A DNA stretch of 16,577 bases, taken from NCBI GenBank assembly GCA_029932445.1, contig JAOZQB010000044.1, forward strand, positions 1 to 16,577. Direction: 5' to 3'. Below, piece by piece: positions 13,643 to 16,577 of the stretch. The translations under genes were made by a program, and so were the position numbers. The notes under the pieces are model-generated. The model did not search any database, was not told the origin of the DNA, and saw only the letters and a list, made by a program, of their open reading frames with translations. Numbering within the stretch: the stretch's first letter is position 1; each line of letters starts with the position of its first letter. This stretch comes from Bacteroidales bacterium. GTDB taxonomy: Bacteria; Bacteroidota; Bacteroidia; Bacteroidales; JAADGE01.

Positions 13643-14872
13643 ATGAAAAAACTTGTAATACTCGGTGCCGGAACAGGCGGAACAATCATGGCAAATAAAA
13701 TGCGAAAAGTATTGGAACGTGATGAATGGGATATAACGATAATCGATCAATTTAAAACACATTATTATCAACCCGGATTTTTATTTATTCCTTTCGGAGT
13801 TTACACGAAAAATGATGTTATTAAACCGAAATCAGATTTTATTCCGATAGGCGTAAATTTTATTCAATCAGCAATTGATAAAGTTGACGCTAAAAACAAT
13901 AAAGTCATTTTACAAGACGGTGAAGTATTAAATTACGATTATTTAATTATTTCGACAGGTGTAAAAATTGTTCCTGAAGAAACACCCGGATTAAAAGGCG
14001 AACTTTGGCATAAAAACGTTTTCGATTTTTACACCGTTGAAGGTGCAACAGCTTTGGGTGAATTTTTTAAAACATGGCAAGGCGGAGAATTGGTATTAAA
14101 CATAGCAGACAACCCTATTAAATGTCCGGTTGCACCACTGGAATTCGTCATGTTTGCCGATGCATTTTTCATTGAAAGAGGAATACGCGATAAAGTCAAT
14201 ATCACTTTTGTTACACCTCTGGAAGGTGCTTTTACAAAACCCAGAGCATCAAAAGTTTTGGGCGGTATGTTAAAAGAAAAGAACATTAATGTTGTTCCTG
14301 ATTTTTATCTTGAAAGTGTTGATAATGAGAAAAAAGTTATTCGTTCTTATGACGAAAAAGAAGTTCCTTTTGATTGTTTGATAACCATACCCGTACACAT
14401 GGGTGACAGTATGATTGAAAGAAGCGGACTCGGTGATGATATGAATTTTGTTCTTACTGATAAATATTATTTAAATTCTACTAAGTTTGATAACATCTTT
14501 GTAATTGGTGATTCAGCCAACTTACCCACATCTAAAGCCGGTTCAGTGGTTCATTTTGCTGCTGAAGTTGTATATGAGAACTTACTTTGTGCTATTGAAG
14601 GAAGACCGTTTACGGCAAAATTTGACGGACATTCAAATTGCTATATCGAAACCGGTCACGGAAAAGGGGCACTTATTGATTTCAACTATGATACCGAGCC
14701 ATTGCCCGGATCATTCCCGTTTCCCGGAATCGGTCCTTTCGGTTTATTAAAAGAAACTCGAATGAATCATTACGGAAAATTGATGTTTCGATGGATGTAT
14801 TGGCACATTCTTCTGAAAGGAAAAGAAATGCCCATACCGTCGGAAATGTATATGGCAGGTAAAGAAGCATAG
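13643..14872 (+). CDS. sqr: sulfide:quinone oxidoreductase (FAD-dependent)
   Basis: A 409-residue flavoprotein of the SQR/flavocytochrome-c sulfide dehydrogenase family. The N-terminal FAD motif is GAGTGG (8-13); the second FAD-contact motif is FVIGDSANLPTSKAG (286-300). Cys161 in IKCPVAP and Cys333 in HSNCYIETG match the redox cysteine pair that carries the sulfur in SQRs. The third cysteine near 128 found in some types is absent. The C-terminal KETRMNHYGKLMFRWMYWH (370-388) is the aromatic, amphipathic end typical of the family and suits monotopic membrane binding and quinone access. It oxidises sulfide to persulfide or polysulfide and reduces quinone. It is first in an operon with DUF1641, DsrC-like and DsrE2-like genes. 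The substrate is sulfide by homology; the exact SQR type was not assigned. Confidence 0.9.
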   Translation: MKKLVILGAGTGGTIMANKMRKVLERDEWDITIIDQFKTHYYQPGFLFIPFGVYTKNDVIKPKSDFIPIGVNFIQSAIDKVDAKNNKVILQDGEVLNYDYLIISTGVKIVPEETPGLKGELWHKNVFDFYTVEGATALGEFFKTWQGGELVLNIADNPIKCPVAPLEFVMFADAFFIERGIRDKVNITFVTPLEGAFTKPRASKVLGGMLKEKNINVVPDFYLESVDNEKKVIRSYDEKEVPFDCLITIPVHMGDSMIERSGLGDDMNFVLTDKYYLNSTKFDNIFVIGDSANLPTSKAGSVVHFAAEVVYENLLCAIEGRPFTAKFDGHSNCYIETGHGKGALIDFNYDTEPLPGSFPFPGIGPFGLLKETRMNHYGKLMFRWMYWHILLKGKEMPIPSEMYMAGKEA

Positions 14873-14904
14873 CAATCGTTTATTTAATCTTAAAGATAAA
14901 AATT

Positions 14905-15582
14905 ATGTCAGAAAATAGTATACAAGAGCAAATAAATGATTTAAACCGTAAAACGGATATAATTCTTGAAGAAATGTTTGCTCAAAGAAACAGCCGAATT
15001 GAAAAAGAAGATTTGATAAAAGATATGTCCTTGGTCGGTAAAGATATGTTTGCTCATACGGTTACAGTATTAGATCATGCCGGAGTTGAACTTGACGGCG
15101 AAGCATTAACGGCTTTATTGATAAAACTTGTACGAAATATCGGAACATTTAACCAAATGATGGATACACTGGAAAGTGTAACTGACTTTATGAAAGATGC
15201 TTCCCCGATAATAAATCAAGTGGGGCTCGATACAATAGCAAAATTTGCCGAATTTGAACAAAAAGGTTATTTGGATTTCTTTAAAGAACTTATCAGCATC
15301 AGTGATAATATCGTAACACACTTTTCCGTAAAAGATGTCGGAGATTTAGCTGATAACATTGTCTCAATACTTGAAACGGTTAAAAACTTGACACAACCCG
15401 ATATGATCGGAGCAATTAATAATGCCCTTACGGTTTTTAAAAGCATGGATACCGAAAATATTCCGGAATACTCAATGTGGAAAGCTTTCAGAACCATGCA
15501 AACACCCGAAATGAAAAAGAGTATCGGGTTTATGATTACTTTCTTAAAAAATCTTACGGTTTCAATAAACGAAAAAAAATAA
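14905..15582 (+). CDS. DUF1641-containing helical protein
   Basis: A 225-residue, all-helical, cytoplasmic-looking protein with no cysteine and no signal peptide. The DUF1641 segment is at the end: TPEMKKSIGFMITFLKNLT (200-218). Upstream are amphipathic helices with regularly spaced hydrophobic residues. DUF1641 has no established activity; genes with it often occur beside SQR-like flavoproteins or formate dehydrogenase genes, so it is read as an accessory factor, perhaps for membrane or partner docking of SQR (inference). It lies 32 bp after sqr and 31 bp before the dsrC-like gene, in the same operon. Lack of cysteine argues against a direct sulfur-carrier role. Confidence 0.85.
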   Translation: MSENSIQEQINDLNRKTDIILEEMFAQRNSRIEKEDLIKDMSLVGKDMFAHTVTVLDHAGVELDGEALTALLIKLVRNIGTFNQMMDTLESVTDFMKDASPIINQVGLDTIAKFAEFEQKGYLDFFKELISISDNIVTHFSVKDVGDLADNIVSILETVKNLTQPDMIGAINNALTVFKSMDTENIPEYSMWKAFRTMQTPEMKKSIGFMITFLKNLTVSINEKK

Positions 15583-15613
15583 ATAAATTAATAACCACTT
15601 AAAAAAAAGAATT

Positions 15614-15925
15614 ATGGCACAAAAAGAATATGCAGGAAAAATGATTGAATTGGATGATAACGGGTATTTTACAAATTCCGATGAATGGTCAAAAGAAATT
15701 GCAGCCGAAATGGCAAAAGAAAACGGAGAAGAACTTAGCGACAAACATTTTGAAGTTTTAGAATTTATCCGAAATAAAATTAAAGAAGGTTCAAGTTTGA
15801 CTATTCGTTCCATCGGTAAATCAGGGATTACGGACATCAAAGGATTTTATAAATTATTTCCGGGTGCTCCTTTAAAAAAAGCAACCTTATATGCAGGTGT
15901 TTCAAAACCTTCAAGTTGCGTTTAA
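15614..15925 (+). CDS. DsrC/TusE-family sulfur-carrier protein with one C-terminal cysteine
   Basis: A 103-residue cytoplasmic protein of the DsrC/TusE family. LDDNGYFTNSDEWSKEIA (13-30) and the flexible C-terminal arm (85-103, AGVSKPSSCV) match the family. The penultimate Cys102 (CysA), which carries persulfide sulfur, is the only cysteine. The position 11 residues earlier, where dissimilatory DsrC has its second cysteine (CysB), is Thr91. It therefore cannot form the DsrC trisulfide used with DsrAB sulfite reductase, and behaves like TusE-type single-cysteine carriers. In this operon, next to SQR and a DsrE2-like protein, it is more likely a sulfur acceptor in sulfide handling than a tRNA-thiolation factor, but the latter cannot be excluded. 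Confidence 0.9.
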   Translation: MAQKEYAGKMIELDDNGYFTNSDEWSKEIAAEMAKENGEELSDKHFEVLEFIRNKIKEGSSLTIRSIGKSGITDIKGFYKLFPGAPLKKATLYAGVSKPSSCV

Positions 15926-15955
15926 TTAATTTTATTCATTAAAAAAACTAATATT

Positions 15956-16459
15956 ATGGCAGACGAAGTAAAACATCCTTTAAAAAAGGTATTATTAATT
16001 TGTGCAAAAGGCAACTTAGAAGATGTACTTGCAACATTAGTTATGGCAAACGGTGCCGTTATGGAAGGTATTGAAACCAAAGTATTTTTTACATTTTTCG
16101 GATTAGACGGAATTACTAAAAAACGAATGAACAAATTACATACGGCAACCGTCGGAAATCCGGCAATGCGTATGCCCGGCGGTCTTCCGTTTCCTACTTG
16201 GTTAGGAGGAATACCCGGAGTTGAAGCAGGTGTATCGGCAATGATGAAAAAACAAATTGACGATTTGGATATTCCGAGAGTTGATGAATTTTTAGAAATG
16301 ATTGATGCCGGCGGCGGTGAAATTTATGCCTGCAAATTAGCTGCGGATATGTTTAAATTAAAAAAAGAAGATTTGACAGATAAGGTAAAAGATATTATCA
16401 CAATCGGTGAATTTTATGAAATGGCAGACGGATTACAAACTCAAATTATTTTTACTTAA
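15956..16459 (+). CDS. DsrE2-type (DsrE/DsrF/DrsH-like) sulfurtransferase-family protein
   Basis: A 167-residue protein. It begins with the Rossmann-like strand KVLLICAKGNLEDVLATLVMAN (11-32), followed by FFTFFGLDGI, the loop MPGGLPFPTWLGGIPG (73-88), a helix with MMKKQI (96-101) and the active segment GEIYACKLAADMFKL (121-135). Cys126 aligns with the conserved persulfide-carrying cysteine of DsrE2 proteins; Cys16 is a second one. Such proteins relay sulfane sulfur to or from TusA- and DsrC-type carriers. It is last in the operon, 30 bp after the dsrC-like gene and 26 bp before a terminator. The gene order suggests transfer between SQR-derived persulfide and the DsrC-like protein (inference). 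The loop at 73-100 may contact the membrane. Confidence 0.88.
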   Translation: MADEVKHPLKKVLLICAKGNLEDVLATLVMANGAVMEGIETKVFFTFFGLDGITKKRMNKLHTATVGNPAMRMPGGLPFPTWLGGIPGVEAGVSAMMKKQIDDLDIPRVDEFLEMIDAGGGEIYACKLAADMFKLKKEDLTDKVKDIITIGEFYEMADGLQTQIIFT

Positions 16460-16484
16460 TCAGAATAATTCCGTGAAATTAATT

Positions 16485-16507
16485 AAGTCCTCATTCTTTG
16501 AGGACTT
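16485..16507 (+). terminator. intrinsic terminator of the sulfide operon
   Basis: AAGTCCTCA (16485-16493) pairs perfectly with TGAGGACTT (16499-16507) across a five-base loop, followed by T's to 16511. Confidence 0.92.
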
Positions 16508-16534
16508 TTTTGTTTTACCTAACCCGTATTATTC

Positions 16535-16577
16535 ATGAAAATTTTAAATTTAATATCTATCTTGCTGTTAAGCAAAT
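16535..16577 (+). CDS. start of a possible further gene, cut by window edge
   Basis: An ATG at 16535 opens a frame encoding MKILNLISILLLSK before the window ends. A Lys followed by a hydrophobic run looks like the beginning of a signal peptide. It lies just after the operon terminator, so it would be a separate unit. Too little is visible to name it, and no promoter box was identified. Confidence 0.35.
   Translation, partial: MKILNLISILLLSK

Noticed and set aside
13643..14872. NADH dehydrogenase type II instead of SQR
   Set aside because: The Cys161/Cys333 pair, the family-specific C-terminal aromatic segment and the dsrC/dsrE2 neighbours fit SQR; no second, NADH-binding GxGxxG motif was recognised in the middle of the protein.
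14029..15840. Minus-strand frames under the sulfide operon
   Set aside because: All lie within well-supported plus-strand genes and show no recognisable domain.
15614..15925. Dissimilatory DsrC working with DsrAB sulfite reductase
   Set aside because: The second cysteine is replaced by Thr91 and no dsrAB or dsrMKJOP gene is present in the window.

Overview
The window looks like a chromosomal segment of a low-GC member of the Bacteroidota. The evidence is (i) several promoters with the Bacteroidota-type -7 box TAnnTTTG, (ii) A-rich leaders with almost no Shine-Dalgarno sequences, (iii) an ECF sigma factor followed by a protein with PKD and gliding-type (CHU_C) C-terminal domains, and (iv) an OmpP1/FadL porin and Y/N/G/S-rich surface lipoprotein of the kind seen in that phylum. 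I cannot assign a genus. The sulfide gene set suggests a sulfidic or low-oxygen habitat (inference).

Layout. 1-479: a ParDE-type toxin-antitoxin pair on the minus strand, the toxin cut by the window edge, with a 33-bp palindrome over its promoter. 700-2331: carboxyltransferase subunit of a biotin-dependent acyl-CoA carboxylase, most like methylcrotonyl-CoA carboxylase beta. 2386-3939 (-): OmpP1/FadL-type outer-membrane protein, convergent with the carboxylase across a shared terminator. 4031-5671 (-): a low-complexity lipoprotein with tandem repeats and the only strong Shine-Dalgarno sequence I found. 5947-8470 (-): pnp and rpsO, the usual bacterial pair. 8743-9811 (-): a DUF1858 protein overlapping a Cof-type HAD phosphatase. 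9922-10806 (+): exported TPR-like protein. 10874-12734 (+): ECF sigma factor overlapping a membrane-anchored PKD/CHU_C protein.

12784-16507 is the most interesting part. A Crp/Fnr-family regulator with an N-terminal CxxC is divergent from a four-gene plus-strand operon: sulfide:quinone oxidoreductase, DUF1641 protein, a single-cysteine DsrC/TusE-like protein, and a DsrE2-type protein. The spacers are 30-32 bp and a strong terminator closes the operon. The intergenic region carries -7 boxes for both directions and two perfect short inverted repeats. My reading is a regulated module in which SQR oxidises sulfide, electrons enter the quinone pool, and the persulfide sulfur passes to DsrE2 and the DsrC-like carrier, with DUF1641 as a helical accessory protein. 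No DsrAB, TusA, rhodanese, Hdr or Sox gene is in the window, so the final sulfur acceptor is unknown.

No tRNA, rRNA, CRISPR array, insertion sequence or phage gene was recognised. There is no gene-free stretch over about 300 bases; the longest (474-699, 5672-5946, 8471-8742) are described in the entries.
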